From contig NZ_SODU01000004.1 of the NCBI RefSeq assembly GCF_004366075.1, forward strand, positions 124,001-188,000: DNA of 64,000 nucleotides, in the 5' to 3' direction. The DNA is from Kribbella pratensis. Lineage in GTDB: Bacteria; Actinomycetota; Actinomycetes; Propionibacteriales; Kribbellaceae. Both the position numbers and the translations under genes were made by a program. How positions within the stretch are numbered: the stretch's first letter is position 1; every line of letters starts with the position of its first letter. Below are positions 41,976 through 50,887 of this stretch, piece by piece. Below the pieces are notes generated by a model. The model worked only from the letters and a program-made list of their open reading frames with translations, did not search any database and was not told the origin of the DNA.

Positions 41976-43022
41976 TCAGGAAGCGGCGACCGAGGACAGG
42001 CCGTGCGGGGCGGCTGAGCCGCGGACGATGAGGGTTGTCGCCAGCTCGACGTGGTGTGAGGCGACGGGCTCCCCCGCTGCCAACTGGAGCGCGGTGCGTA
42101 CGGCGACGGCGCCGATCTCGCGCAGTGGCTGCTTCACCGTGGTCAGCTGCGGAGACGCATGCCGTGCCACCTGGGTGTCGTCGAAGCCGACCACGCTCAG
42201 GTCGTCCGGGATCCGCAGACCGCGGGCGCGCGCCGCCTCCATCACGCCGACCGCGATCTCGTCGCAGCCGGCGAAGATCGCCGTCGGCCGGTCGGGCAGG
42301 TCGAGCATCATCGATCCGCCGGCCAGACCGTCGTCGTACAGGAAGTTGCTCAGCCAGATGTAGTCCTTCGGCACCTCGGCGCCGACGGCGTCCATCGCGC
42401 TGCGGAACCCGCTCATCCGGGCCTGGTTGCAGGCCGACGTCGGCGGCCCGCCGATGTACCCGATCCGCCGGTGCCCGAGGTCGAGCAGGTGCTGCGTCGC
42501 GGACATCCCGCCCGCGAAGTTCGTCGACCCGACGCTCGTGATGTCGGGCTGCGGTACGTCGGCCGGGTCGATGATCACCAACGGCAGCCGCGCGCGGGAC
42601 AACGCGGCCAGGTCGGCGTCGGACAACTCGCTGGTGATCCCGACCGCGGCCCGGCGGCCGGACGCGATCAGGTCCCGTACCCAGGGGGCCGCCCGACCGG
42701 CCGAGTGCCGGCTCGGATGCGGCGGCCGGGAGCTGAGCACGACCTCGACCCCGGCCGCCGCGCCCGCGTCGAGTACGCCCTGGATCACCTCGACCGAGTA
42801 GCTGTTCAGAACGCCTTGGTAGAAGAGTTCGACCGTCTCGTGCTGGACCGGCTCCGGTCGGCGCCCGACGTACCCGTGCTTCTCGAGGACGTCCTGCACC
42901 CGCGCGCGGGTCGACGGCGAGACGTCGCTGCGCCCGTTCAGCACCTTGGAGACCGTGGCGACCGAGACCCCGGCCGATCCGGCCACCGTGGCCAGGGTGA
43001 CGCGACCCTTCAACGGCGACAT
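41976..43022 (-). CDS. LacI family transcriptional regulator
   Basis: 348-residue sugar-responsive repressor. The helix-turn-helix and hinge are at residues 8-60 (TLATVAGSAGVSVATVSKVLNG, RARVQDVLEKHGYV). The rest is a periplasmic-binding-like effector domain (LGHRRIGYIGGPP, AIFAGCDEIAVGVMEAARARG, LSVVGFDDTQVARHASP). I chose the ATG downstream of GGAGGAGGG. It begins four bases after the GH3 gene's stop, so it is the last gene of the GH3 transcript. It probably binds the two palindromes in the GH3/transporter promoter region. Confidence 0.93.
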   Translation of the reverse strand: MSPLKGRVTLATVAGSAGVSVATVSKVLNGRSDVSPSTRARVQDVLEKHGYVGRRPEPVQHETVELFYQGVLNSYSVEVIQGVLDAGAAAGVEVVLSSRPPHPSRHSAGRAAPWVRDLIASGRRAAVGITSELSDADLAALSRARLPLVIIDPADVPQPDITSVGSTNFAGGMSATQHLLDLGHRRIGYIGGPPTSACNQARMSGFRSAMDAVGAEVPKDYIWLSNFLYDDGLAGGSMMLDLPDRPTAIFAGCDEIAVGVMEAARARGLRIPDDLSVVGFDDTQVARHASPQLTTVKQPLREIGAVAVRTALQLAAGEPVASHHVELATTLIVRGSAAPHGLSSVAAS

Positions 43023-43026
43023 CTCA

Positions 43027-45414
43027 TCACCCTCCTCCACCCTCCTCGCTAGTCAACACAGCCTTGCTGATTGTGACCGGAGTCGTCAGGACCCGGTCGT
43101 GTCCGACCACCCTCACATCACCGGTGACCCGCAGCATCGCACGACACGGCAGGTCCAGTGACGACGTGCCCACCATCACTTCGACGTCGCCAGGCTCGAC
43201 GATCCGGCGCAGATCGGGTCCCGTGTACGCCGTGCGATCCGCGTGCACCCGGAACGTGACGTCGGCCGTCTGACCCGGCTCGAGCGACACCCGCGCGAAC
43301 CCGGTCAGCAGCTTCAACGGCCGCGCGACCCGGGCGACGACGTCGCGCAGGTAGAGCTGCACGACCTCGTCGCCACCCCGGTCACCGGTGTTCGCCACCC
43401 GTACGGTGGCCGTGAACTCGCCGTCGGTGCCGATCTCCGGCACGCTCAACCGGAGATCGGCGATCGTGAAGTCCGTGTACGACGCCCCGTACCCGAACGG
43501 GTACAGCGGCCGGGTCTCGAGCCCGCTGATGCCCTCGCTCTCGACACTCCCGAGCGCCGGCTGCAGGTACGTACCGGGCTGCCCACCGACATGCCGCGGG
43601 ATCTGCACCGGCAGCTTCCCGCTCGGCACGATCCGCCCACTCAGTACGCCGGCAATCGCCGCCGCACCTTCCTGTCCCGGGATGAACGCCTGCACCAGCC
43701 CGGCAACCCGATCCGCGAACAGTCCCAGCGCATAAGGCCGCCCTGACACCACCACCACGACGACGGGCTTGCCCGTGTCGAGCAACGCTTCCAGCAGCTC
43801 GCCCTGCACCCCAGGCAGCCGCAGATCCTCCGCATCGCAGCCTTCGCCCGACGTCCCATGCCCGAACAGCCCGGACAGGTCGCCCACGAAGGCGACACAG
43901 ACCTCTGAGTCCTCGGCTGCGGCGACAGCCGCGGCGAACCCGGAGCGATCGTCGCCGGTCACCTCACAACCCTTGGCGTACGAGACGTCGACGCCGGCCA
44001 ACTCGTTGCGCAAGGCCTCGAACGGAGCGACGATCGAGATCCCTGGCCCAAGCTCGGGATACCGCGGAAGCACGTGATTCGGGAACGCGTAACAGCCCAT
44101 CAACGTCCGCGGATCATCAGCACAGGGCCCGACAACGGCGACCTTCGCGACACCAGAAAGCGGCAGCACCGAGCCGGCGTCCAGCAACACGACCGACTTC
44201 TCGGCCAGCTCCGATGCGATCGCCCGATTCTCCGCCGAATCCAGATCGACGCCGGACTGCACGGAGCGCTGGGGAGTCCAGTCCTCGTCCAGCAGACCGA
44301 GCTCGGCCTTCTGCAGCAGCACTCGCCGCGCCGCGCGGTCGATCAGGTCCTCGGACACCTCCCCCGCCTTCACCTTGTCCAGCAGGCTCAGGTACCCGAT
44401 CGTGTCCGGCAGCTCGACATCGGTCCCTGCGGTCAACGCGAGGACCCCCGCGTCCGCGTTGTCCGCTGCCACCCGGTGCATCGACGCCAGGAACGGCACC
44501 GCCCAGTAGTCCGAGACGACCGTCCCCTCGAATCCCCAGTCCTCCCGCAGTACGTCGGTGAACAGCCACGGATCCGCGCTGGCGGGCAGCCCGTCGAGGT
44601 CGGCGTACGAGCTCATCACCGACCCGGCACCGGCCGTCGCGATCGCGGTCTCGAACGTCGGCAGGATGATGTCGAGCAACTCGCGACGCCCCATCGACAC
44701 CGGGCCGTGGTTCCGCCCGGCGCGCGACGCGGAGTACCCGGCGAAGTGTTTCAGTGTCGCGATGACGCCCGCGCTCTGCAGACCACGCACGTACGCCGAG
44801 CCCAGAATCCCTACCAGATAAGGGTCCTCGCCGATCGTCTCCTCGACGCGGCCCCAGCGATAGTCACGCACGACGTCGAGCACCGGCGACAGTCCCTGGT
44901 GCACACCGACCGCCGCCATGTCGCGCCCGATCGCCGCCGCCATCCGCTCGACCAGCGACGGGTCGAACGTCGCACCCCACGCGATCGAGGCCGGATAGAC
45001 AGTCGCGCCGTACGTCGTGAATCCGGTGAGGCACTCCTCGTGGACCAGCGCCGGCACACCGAGCCGCGACTCGTTCAGCACTACCTCGTGCTGCCGGACA
45101 ACCTCGGCGACACCCTCCTCGACGGTCTGTGGGTAACTGCCCCAGACCCGGGTGAGATGGCCGAGCCCGTCGCGACTCGCCTCCTCCAGGGACAGCGAAC
45201 CGCCGACCGAGAACACGTCCTCCATCGGTGCGACGTTGATCGTCTCGTCCGGTGACCGCTCGGCAAGTTCGTGGTCGGCCATGTCGTTGCCGGCCCAGCG
45301 ACTGCCGAGCTGCGCGATCTTCTCCTCCAGCGTCATCGCCGCCAGCAGCAGCCCGGCCCGCTCGGCGGCGGGCAGCGCTGGGTCGCGCCAGGGCCGGTCA
45401 GTCGAGATGGACAA
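43027..45414 (-). CDS. Glycoside hydrolase family 3 protein (beta-xylosidase/beta-glucosidase type)
   Basis: 795-residue exo-glycosidase. The GH3 barrel carries VHEECLTGFTTYGATVYP and KHFAGYSASRAGRNHGP, and the nucleophile is Asp302 in TVVSDYW. The sandwich domain and a C-terminal fibronectin III-like domain follow (GGDEVVQLYLRDVVARVARP). The overall pattern resembles bacterial xylosidases, but substrate choice needs assay. I chose a TTG start because AAGGGAG is seven bases upstream; an ATG nine codons earlier has no ribosome-binding site. No signal peptide, so it works on sugars taken up by the divergent ABC importer. Confidence 0.9.
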   Translation of the reverse strand: MSISTDRPWRDPALPAAERAGLLLAAMTLEEKIAQLGSRWAGNDMADHELAERSPDETINVAPMEDVFSVGGSLSLEEASRDGLGHLTRVWGSYPQTVEEGVAEVVRQHEVVLNESRLGVPALVHEECLTGFTTYGATVYPASIAWGATFDPSLVERMAAAIGRDMAAVGVHQGLSPVLDVVRDYRWGRVEETIGEDPYLVGILGSAYVRGLQSAGVIATLKHFAGYSASRAGRNHGPVSMGRRELLDIILPTFETAIATAGAGSVMSSYADLDGLPASADPWLFTDVLREDWGFEGTVVSDYWAVPFLASMHRVAADNADAGVLALTAGTDVELPDTIGYLSLLDKVKAGEVSEDLIDRAARRVLLQKAELGLLDEDWTPQRSVQSGVDLDSAENRAIASELAEKSVVLLDAGSVLPLSGVAKVAVVGPCADDPRTLMGCYAFPNHVLPRYPELGPGISIVAPFEALRNELAGVDVSYAKGCEVTGDDRSGFAAAVAAAEDSEVCVAFVGDLSGLFGHGTSGEGCDAEDLRLPGVQGELLEALLDTGKPVVVVVVSGRPYALGLFADRVAGLVQAFIPGQEGAAAIAGVLSGRIVPSGKLPVQIPRHVGGQPGTYLQPALGSVESEGISGLETRPLYPFGYGASYTDFTIADLRLSVPEIGTDGEFTATVRVANTGDRGGDEVVQLYLRDVVARVARPLKLLTGFARVSLEPGQTADVTFRVHADRTAYTGPDLRRIVEPGDVEVMVGTSSLDLPCRAMLRVTGDVRVVGHDRVLTTPVTISKAVLTSEEGGGG

Positions 45415-45455
45415 GAAAATCTCCCTTGATGAACGTTCCATTCGGTGAGCAATTA

Positions 45456-45470
45456 TCGAAAACTTTTCGA
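45456..45470. promoter_or_regulatory. Palindromic operator in front of the GH3/LacI genes
   Basis: TCGAAAA and TTTTCGA form a perfect 7-base palindrome around one base. On the minus strand GATAAT follows directly as a likely -10 box for the GH3 gene. The site shares its TTCGAAA-type arms with the site at 45591, so the LacI protein encoded at 41976 probably binds both. Confidence 0.6.
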
Positions 45471-45576
45471 AGCTCTCCGGTCGACCCGGCCGATCCGCCG
45501 TAGATCGATGAATCCCCTGTGCTAACAGGCGATTACGTGACCTCACTGTGACCCCAAAGTCTGCTTAGTTCAAGTC

Positions 45577-45605
45577 TTGACAGCAGTATCTTCGAAATCT
45601 ATGTT
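45577..45605 (+). promoter_or_regulatory. Promoter of the sugar ABC importer genes
   Basis: TTGACA (45577-45582) and TATGTT (45600-45605) with exact 17-base spacing, the strongest consensus promoter in the window. The transcription start should be near 45612, giving a leader of about 60 bases. Confidence 0.7.
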
Positions 45606-45610
45606 TCGAA
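45591..45610. promoter_or_regulatory. LacI-type operator overlapping the ABC importer -10 box
   Basis: TTCGAAA and TTTCGAA are a perfect 7-base inverted repeat with a 6-base spacer. A bound repressor would cover the -10 box and the start of transcription. Confidence 0.6.
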
Positions 45611-45673
45611 AACAAGTCATATCGGCAGGTGCTTCCGCAACCTGTGGGGGCAGCACGGAGTACGGAGATCACT

Positions 45674-47035
45674 GTGGATCCCATGACGACATCTCGGCGT
45701 AACTTCCTCGGCCTGGTCGGCGGTGGCGCACTGGCGGCCGGTCTCGCCGCGTGCGGCAGCTCCGGGCCGAAGAGCACGCCCGGTTCGACCGCCGGGGCCG
45801 GCGGCGCCGGCAGCGGGGCGACGTACTGGTTCCTCACCGGACAGCCGCAGCAGGGCATCCGGGAGGCGCAGGTCAAGCGGTTCAACGACGCGAACCCGGA
45901 CACCAAACTCAAGACCACCGAGTTCCAGAACGACGCGTTCAAGCAGAAGATCAAGACCGCCATCGGCGCCGGCCAGGGCCCGACGCTGATCTGGGGCTGG
46001 GGCGGCGGCGGCCTGAAGGCGTATGTCGAAGCCAACCAGGTCGAGGACCTGACCGACTGGCTCACCAAAGAGCAGGCCGACCTGAAGAACTCGATCTTCC
46101 CGTCCGCGTTCACGGCGGCCACCGTCAACGGCAAGATCTACGCGGTACCGGGAGAGACCGTCACCCCGATCGTGCTGTTCTACGACAAGCGCGCGTTCGA
46201 GAAGATCGGCGCGGAGCCCCCGCAGTCCTGGGGCGACATCATGGACCTGGTGCCGAAGTTCAACGACAAGGGCATCGCGCCGTTCTCGCTCGGCGGCCAG
46301 TCGCGCTGGACCAACATGATGTGGCTGGAGTTCCTGTTCGACCGGATCGGCGGCAGCGAGGTCTTCCAGAACATCTTCGACGGCAAGAAGGACGGCTGGT
46401 CGGACCCGTCCGCGCTCAAGGCCCTCGAGGAGATGCAGAAGCTGATCAAGGCGAACGGGTTCGTCAAGGGCTTCTCCTCGATCACCGCCGACTCCAACGC
46501 CGACCAGGCGCTGCTGTTCACCGGCAAGGCCGCGATGATGCTGCACGGCGCCTGGACCTACGGGAACATGAAGTCGTCCGGTGGCGACTTCGTGACCGGC
46601 GGGCACCTCGGGTACATGAACTTCCCGCCGGTCGACGGCGGCAAGGGCGACCCGAGCGACACGGTCGGCAACCCGGGTCAGTACATGTCGATCTCGTCCA
46701 AGGCGACCGACGCCGAGAAGGCGACCGCGAAGAAGTTCATCGCGAACAACACTCTCGACGACGCCACGGTGGAGGCCTGGGTGAAGTCCGGCAACATCCC
46801 GGTCGTGAAGAGCGCGAAGGACAAGCTCGCGTCGATCACCGACAAGAACGACTCCGCCTGGCTGAACTTCGTCTACGACACCGCGGCGAACGCGAAGAAC
46901 TTCGCCCAGTCCTGGGACCAGGCCCTCAGCCCGACCCAGGCCGAGACGCTGCTCGACAACATCGCCAAGCTCTTCCAGCTGTCGATCTCCCCGCAGCAGT
47001 TCGCCACGAACATGAACGCGGTGATTGGCCAGTGA
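45674..47035 (+). CDS. Sugar ABC transporter substrate-binding lipoprotein
   Basis: 453-residue family 1 solute-binding protein of the carbohydrate uptake CUT1 class. The N-terminus combines a twin-arginine motif (TSRRNFLG) with a lipobox (GLAACG), so it is probably a Tat-exported lipoprotein anchored outside the membrane. A Gly/Ser/Ala linker follows. The binding fold shows FNDANPDTKLKTTEFQND, WGWGGGGLKAYVE and FTGKAAMMLHGAWTYGN. The GTG start has GGAG six bases upstream; an ATG three codons later is the alternative. The two permeases follow; no ATPase gene is present, so a shared MsiK-like ATPase from elsewhere is expected. Confidence 0.92.
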   Translation: MDPMTTSRRNFLGLVGGGALAAGLAACGSSGPKSTPGSTAGAGGAGSGATYWFLTGQPQQGIREAQVKRFNDANPDTKLKTTEFQNDAFKQKIKTAIGAGQGPTLIWGWGGGGLKAYVEANQVEDLTDWLTKEQADLKNSIFPSAFTAATVNGKIYAVPGETVTPIVLFYDKRAFEKIGAEPPQSWGDIMDLVPKFNDKGIAPFSLGGQSRWTNMMWLEFLFDRIGGSEVFQNIFDGKKDGWSDPSALKALEEMQKLIKANGFVKGFSSITADSNADQALLFTGKAAMMLHGAWTYGNMKSSGGDFVTGGHLGYMNFPPVDGGKGDPSDTVGNPGQYMSISSKATDAEKATAKKFIANNTLDDATVEAWVKSGNIPVVKSAKDKLASITDKNDSAWLNFVYDTAANAKNFAQSWDQALSPTQAETLLDNIAKLFQLSISPQQFATNMNAVIGQ

Positions 47036-47961
47036 CAGTAACCGCTCCGCCCGTCGCGCCGGCGGCCACCGCACAACGTCCGTCGTCCGGCGTCGGGCGG
47101 AGCGGTGCCGTCGCCTGGATGGTGCTGCCCGCACTCTTGCTGTTCGTCCTGTTCGGCGTCATCCCCCTGATCGGCGTACTCGTCCTGAGCTTCACCCAGT
47201 GGGACGGACTCGGCGCGATCCACGCCGCCGGGCTGTCGAACTGGAAGTCCGTGCTCTCCGACTCCCAGTTGCCGCACAGCATCCTGGTGACCTTCGAGAT
47301 CATGATCCTCTCGTGGGCCGTGCAGACCCCGATGAGCCTGCTGCTCGGCACCTTCCTGGCCGGCCGGCAGCGGTACCGCGCGTTCCTCGCGGTGCTGTAC
47401 TTCATCCCGCTGCTGCTCAGCTCGACCGCGATCGCGATCACCTACAAGGCGTTGCTCGACCCGAACTTCGGGCTCGGTGCCGGCCTGAAGATCGGTTTCC
47501 TCACCCAGGACTGGCTCGGTAGGAGCGACCTCGCGATCGGCGTGCTGATCTTCATCGTGTCCTGGCAGTTCATCCCGTTCCACTCGCTGATCTACCAAGG
47601 CGGCGTCCGGGCGATCCCGACCACGATGTACGAGGCGGCGTCGATCGACGGCGCCGGGCGGATCCGGCAGTTCTTCAGCATCACGGTGCCGCAACTGAAG
47701 TACACGATCATCACGTCGTCGACGCTGATGGTGGTCGGTTCGCTGACGTTCTTCGACCTGATCTTCGTCCTGACCGCGGGCGGTCCCGGTGACGCCACCC
47801 GGGTGCTCGCGCTGGACATGTACAAGCGCGGCTTCATGTCCAACCAGATGGGTCCGGCGAGCGTGATCGCCGCCCTGATCGTGCTGCTCGGCCTCGCGCT
47901 CGCGCTGATCCTGCGGCGCCTCGGCGGCAGTACGACGGCCAGCCAGCAGGAAGGTGCGTGA
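47032..47961 (+). CDS. Sugar ABC transporter permease (MalF-like)
   Basis: 309-residue inner-membrane permease with six helices after a Pro/Ala-rich N-terminal tail. The cytoplasmic EAA loop that contacts the ATPase reads YEAASIDGAGRIRQFFSITVP. SFTQWDG near the first helix is typical of MalF/UgpA-type CUT1 permeases. The GTG start overlaps the binding-protein stop by four bases. It pairs with the next gene to form the membrane channel. Confidence 0.92.
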   Translation: MTVTAPPVAPAATAQRPSSGVGRSGAVAWMVLPALLLFVLFGVIPLIGVLVLSFTQWDGLGAIHAAGLSNWKSVLSDSQLPHSILVTFEIMILSWAVQTPMSLLLGTFLAGRQRYRAFLAVLYFIPLLLSSTAIAITYKALLDPNFGLGAGLKIGFLTQDWLGRSDLAIGVLIFIVSWQFIPFHSLIYQGGVRAIPTTMYEAASIDGAGRIRQFFSITVPQLKYTIITSSTLMVVGSLTFFDLIFVLTAGGPGDATRVLALDMYKRGFMSNQMGPASVIAALIVLLGLALALILRRLGGSTTASQQEGA

Positions 47962-47962
47962 C

Positions 47963-48853
47963 ATGGCAGTGGCGACCACCAGCAGCGGTACGACGACCCG
48001 CGCCCGGCGCAGCGGACCCGTCCGGGCCCACAAACTGCTCCAGCTGAACTGGTTCGGCGGACTGGCCGGCTGGATCTGGCTGGCGATCGTGCTGATCCCG
48101 CTGTACTGGATCGTGGTCACCAGCTTCAAGGACCAGAGCGCGTACTTCAGCCAGAACCCGTTCGCGCTGCCGTCCGCACCGACGACGAACAACTACAAAC
48201 TGGTGATCGAGTCCGACTTCCCGCGGTACTTCCTGAACAGCGTGATCGTCACGGTCGGCACGATCATCCCGGCGGTCGCGATCTCGTTCATGGCGGCGTA
48301 CGCGATCATCCGCGGCGCCGGCAGCAGGTTCCTTGCCGGGGTCAACGGTCTGTTCCTGATGGGGCTGGCGATCCCGCTGCAGGCGACGATCATCCCGGTC
48401 TACCTGCTGATCATCCGCATGCACCTGTACGACAGCCTGCTGGCGCTGATCCTGCCTTCGGTGGCGTTCGCGATCCCGCTGTCCGTACTCGTGCTCGCGA
48501 ACTTCATCCGCGACGTACCGAAGGAACTCTTCGAGTCGATGCGGGTCGACGGCGCGACCGAGTGGGGCATGATGCGCAAGCTCGCGCTGCCGTTGACCCG
48601 CCCGGCCCTGGTGACCGTCAGCATCTACAACGGCCTCGGCGTGTGGAACGGGTTCATCCTGCCGCTGATCCTCACCCAGAGTCCCGACAAGCGCACGCTT
48701 CCGCTGGCGCTGTGGAGCTTTCAGGGTCAGTACAGCGTGAACGTCCCGGCGGTGCTCGCCTCGGTCGTCCTCACCACGCTACCGATCGTGATTCTGTACG
48801 CCGTGAGTCGCCGGCAACTGCTCGGCGGCCTGACCGCCGGCTTCAGCCGGTAG
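47963..48853 (+). CDS. Sugar ABC transporter permease (MalG-like)
   Basis: 296-residue permease with six helices. The EAA loop reads ESMRVDGATEWGMMRKLALP and the family element PLYWIVVTSFKD is near residue 60. The ATG has GGAAGG eight bases upstream; it starts just after the stop of the MalF-like gene. Last clear gene of the importer unit. Confidence 0.92.
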   Translation: MAVATTSSGTTTRARRSGPVRAHKLLQLNWFGGLAGWIWLAIVLIPLYWIVVTSFKDQSAYFSQNPFALPSAPTTNNYKLVIESDFPRYFLNSVIVTVGTIIPAVAISFMAAYAIIRGAGSRFLAGVNGLFLMGLAIPLQATIIPVYLLIIRMHLYDSLLALILPSVAFAIPLSVLVLANFIRDVPKELFESMRVDGATEWGMMRKLALPLTRPALVTVSIYNGLGVWNGFILPLILTQSPDKRTLPLALWSFQGQYSVNVPAVLASVVLTTLPIVILYAVSRRQLLGGLTAGFSR

Positions 48854-48854
48854 A

Positions 48855-49070
48855 GCCGCGGCGCCGGGCAACTCGCACAGCCTGCTCGCGACCTACCAAG
48901 GCGGTGGAGGCCCGGGTTTCCGCTCTACCGCAGTGATGACGGCGGCCGGACGCGGGCCAAGCAGAGCGCCGTACCCGACGCCGGCACGGCGTCTGGTCTT
49001 CGTGATCACGGGAGCGCAGTACGGCAAGTCCGGGCCCGTCGAGGCGGGCATCATCTCGCTGGGCGGCTGA
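48855..49070 (+). other. Open in-frame stretch after the MalG-like stop; no recognised gene
   Basis: The frame of the permease stays open for 71 codons beyond its TAG and then ends in TGA. It would encode a Gly/Ser/Arg-rich segment with an ATG at 48936 (44 codons, containing RRLVFVITGAQYGKSGP). I recognise no domain and see no ribosome-binding site. It may be a decayed gene end, or chance in a GC-rich genome. The convergent DoxX gene ends 20 bases further on. Confidence 0.3.
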
Positions 49071-49089
49071 GGCCGGCTTCAGCAGATTG

Positions 49090-49446
49090 TCAGAGCCTTC
49101 GGCTGCGGGGCCGGATCGCCCACGACGCAAGCGCCAGTACGGCGAACGCGCCGGGGGCGATCGTCCCGGTGTACTTGTGCGCGGCGGCGTTCGAGGCCGC
49201 CGCGCCGGTCATGTTGATCAGCACACCGGCGTACGCCCACTCCTTCAGCCGCGGCAGCCGCGGTACGGCGATCACCACTGCAGCTGCGAGTTTCGCCGTA
49301 CCGAGGATCGTGGACAGGTAGCTCGGATATCCGAGGTCGATCAACATCGGGTAGAAGGGCGCCATCCGGAACAGATCCATCGCGCCGCCGACGGCACACT
49401 CCCCCACCACGATCGAGGTCACTGCCCAGTACGTCGTGGTCCTCAT
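49090..49446 (-). CDS. DoxX-like family membrane protein
   Basis: 118-residue protein with four membrane helices. It has MAPFYPMLIDLGYPSYLSTILGTAKLAAAVVI and KEWAYAGVLINMTGAAASN, typical of the short DoxX_2 group. No enzymatic role is established. The ATG three codons into the longest frame is preferred because AAGGTGA is upstream. It is divergent from a TetR gene and the 74-base gap contains a perfect inverted repeat, so it is probably that regulator's target. Confidence 0.82.
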   Translation of the reverse strand: MRTTTYWAVTSIVVGECAVGGAMDLFRMAPFYPMLIDLGYPSYLSTILGTAKLAAAVVIAVPRLPRLKEWAYAGVLINMTGAAASNAAAHKYTGTIAPGAFAVLALASWAIRPRSRRL

Positions 49447-49460
49447 CGCGATCACCTTCT

Positions 49461-49508
49461 ATCGAAACGGACCCGTACTCTTCGCTAACGGTACGATAGC
49501 GTTTCGAT
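49461..49508. promoter_or_regulatory. Inverted repeat in the DoxX/TetR divergent promoter
   Basis: ATCGAAACG (49461-49469) and CGTTTCGAT (49500-49508) are exact reverse complements with a 30-base spacer, three helical turns. TACGAT at 49492-49497 is a likely -10 box of the TetR gene. The arms may be two half-sites or two weak operators. Confidence 0.5.
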
Positions 49509-49520
49509 GGAGGTGGATCA

Positions 49521-50096
49521 ATGGTCTCGCGAGGAGCTGGCGCGCGGCAGCGGATGCTGACGGCCGCGCTCGACGTACTGGACGAGGCCGGGCTGGCCGG
49601 ATTCACGATGGAGGCCGTCGCGCGACGGGCCGGCGCGAGCAAGGCCACGCTGTACCGGCGCTGGCCGACCACGGGTGCGCTGCTGGTGGACGCGATGGAC
49701 GCGACCTATCGTCCGTTCCCGACGCCCGACACCGGCTCGGTCGCCAAGGACGTCACCGAGATCCTGAACGCGTTCGTGACGCTGCTCGAACGTACGCCGT
49801 TCCCCCGGCTGCTCGCGGCGTTCATCGACGCTGCCGAACGTGATCCCGCCCTCTCGAAACTCCACACCGACCTCACGAACCGCCGCCGCGAGCCGCTGCT
49901 CACAGTCCTCGAACGCGGCCGCGACCGGGGCGAACTCCCACCCGACACCGACCCCGAACTGACCACGGATCTCCTCACCAGCCCGTTCTTCTACCGCCAC
50001 TTCGTCGCCCACCGCCCCATCCCCCGCCGCATGGTCGCAGACGTCATCACCCGCGTACTGAATCCGGGCAGTGCTCGTGGACTCACGGACTGCTAA
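49521..50096 (+). CDS. TetR/AcrR family transcriptional regulator
   Basis: 191-residue repressor. The helix-turn-helix is at about residues 8-52 (RMLTAALDVLDEAGLAGF, RRAGASKATLYRRWPTTGALL). The C-terminal half belongs to the TetR_C_16-like group (FFYRHFVAHRPI). A GGAGG lies about nine bases before the ATG; a second ATG upstream gives a short out-of-frame start. The divergent DoxX-like gene is the likely target. Confidence 0.9.
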   Translation: MVSRGAGARQRMLTAALDVLDEAGLAGFTMEAVARRAGASKATLYRRWPTTGALLVDAMDATYRPFPTPDTGSVAKDVTEILNAFVTLLERTPFPRLLAAFIDAAERDPALSKLHTDLTNRRREPLLTVLERGRDRGELPPDTDPELTTDLLTSPFFYRHFVAHRPIPRRMVADVITRVLNPGSARGLTDC

Positions 50097-50125
50097 CCTC
50101 GACGGTCCGGTTGGCCAGTGGGGTG

Positions 50126-50826
50126 ATGAGTGCTTTGGCGGACGAGAAACCCGATGCGAACAGCTGGTTCGACAGACACACGAGGAGTGCGTGGATCGCT
50201 GCCGGGGCGTCGATCGTCGCGGCTCTGATCGCCGCGTTGGCACCGGTTTTCGCCTCCTCCGGCGATGACAGCACCACCGTCGCCGGCCCGTCCGTGGCAC
50301 CTACTTCGTCGAGTTCAGCGCCTACGTCGCCAGCGGCACCGATTACGACCCCTCCCACCACGCCGACTACCACTCCGGCTCCGACGCCGCCCCCGCCGCA
50401 GACCCCGGCACCCAGCCGGACCTCGCCTCCGGCCGCGATCCCCAGCACCTCTCTTGTCGCAACTCAACTGTGGAAGGGCGCGCTCCTGCTCGACACCGAG
50501 CCCAAGGACCTGGACGCCGCACCACCCGAGCGTGTCGGCTATTCCTACAACGGCGACGTGGCCATGGAGCTGAACCACGAACTGCTGTCCTCGAACGGCA
50601 CTCTGGTCGCGCAGTGGTCCGGCGCGACCAGCACTCTGCCGGGGTACGCCGAATGCTCGGCAGCAGTCGACACCTTTGGCAGCCGGGAGCCGGCGAAGCT
50701 GTCGAAGAGAACCGTGCTGTGCATACGCACCAGCGAGCAGAACATCGCCAGACTCAAGGTCACCTCGGTGGCCACGGGCTGGAGGTCAAAACCACGTTCG
50801 ACGTCGTCATCTGGAACGCCGGCTGA
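50126..50826 (+). CDS. Uncharacterised membrane-anchored protein, apparently frameshifted near its 3' end
   Basis: A short cytoplasmic N-terminus, one membrane helix (about residues 22-42, IAAGASIVAALIAALAPVFA) and a long Ser/Thr/Pro linker (about 45-110) lead to an extracellular domain of about 115 residues with two Cys. The frame is intact to about 50780. It then loses register: continuing gives Arg/Ser-rich noise far into the next gene. Shifting by one base gives LEVKTTFDVVIWNAG and a stop at 50824-50826, a natural beta-rich ending. A single missing C in the sequence ACGGGCTGGAG would explain it. Real mutation or sequencing error cannot be told apart here. The function is unknown. Confidence 0.65.
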
Positions 50827-50833
50827 CCCGGCG

Positions 50834-50862
50834 TTGCCCGCCGCCGCAGAAATAGGTACCGT
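50834..50862 (+). promoter_or_regulatory. Candidate promoter of the HelD-like gene
   Basis: TTGCCC (50834-50839) and TACCGT (50857-50862) with 17-base spacing. Transcription would start near 50869, giving a leader of about 65 bases that contains a hairpin. Confidence 0.4.
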
Positions 50863-50887
50863 TGTGTGTTTGTGCCGGAAAACAAAA

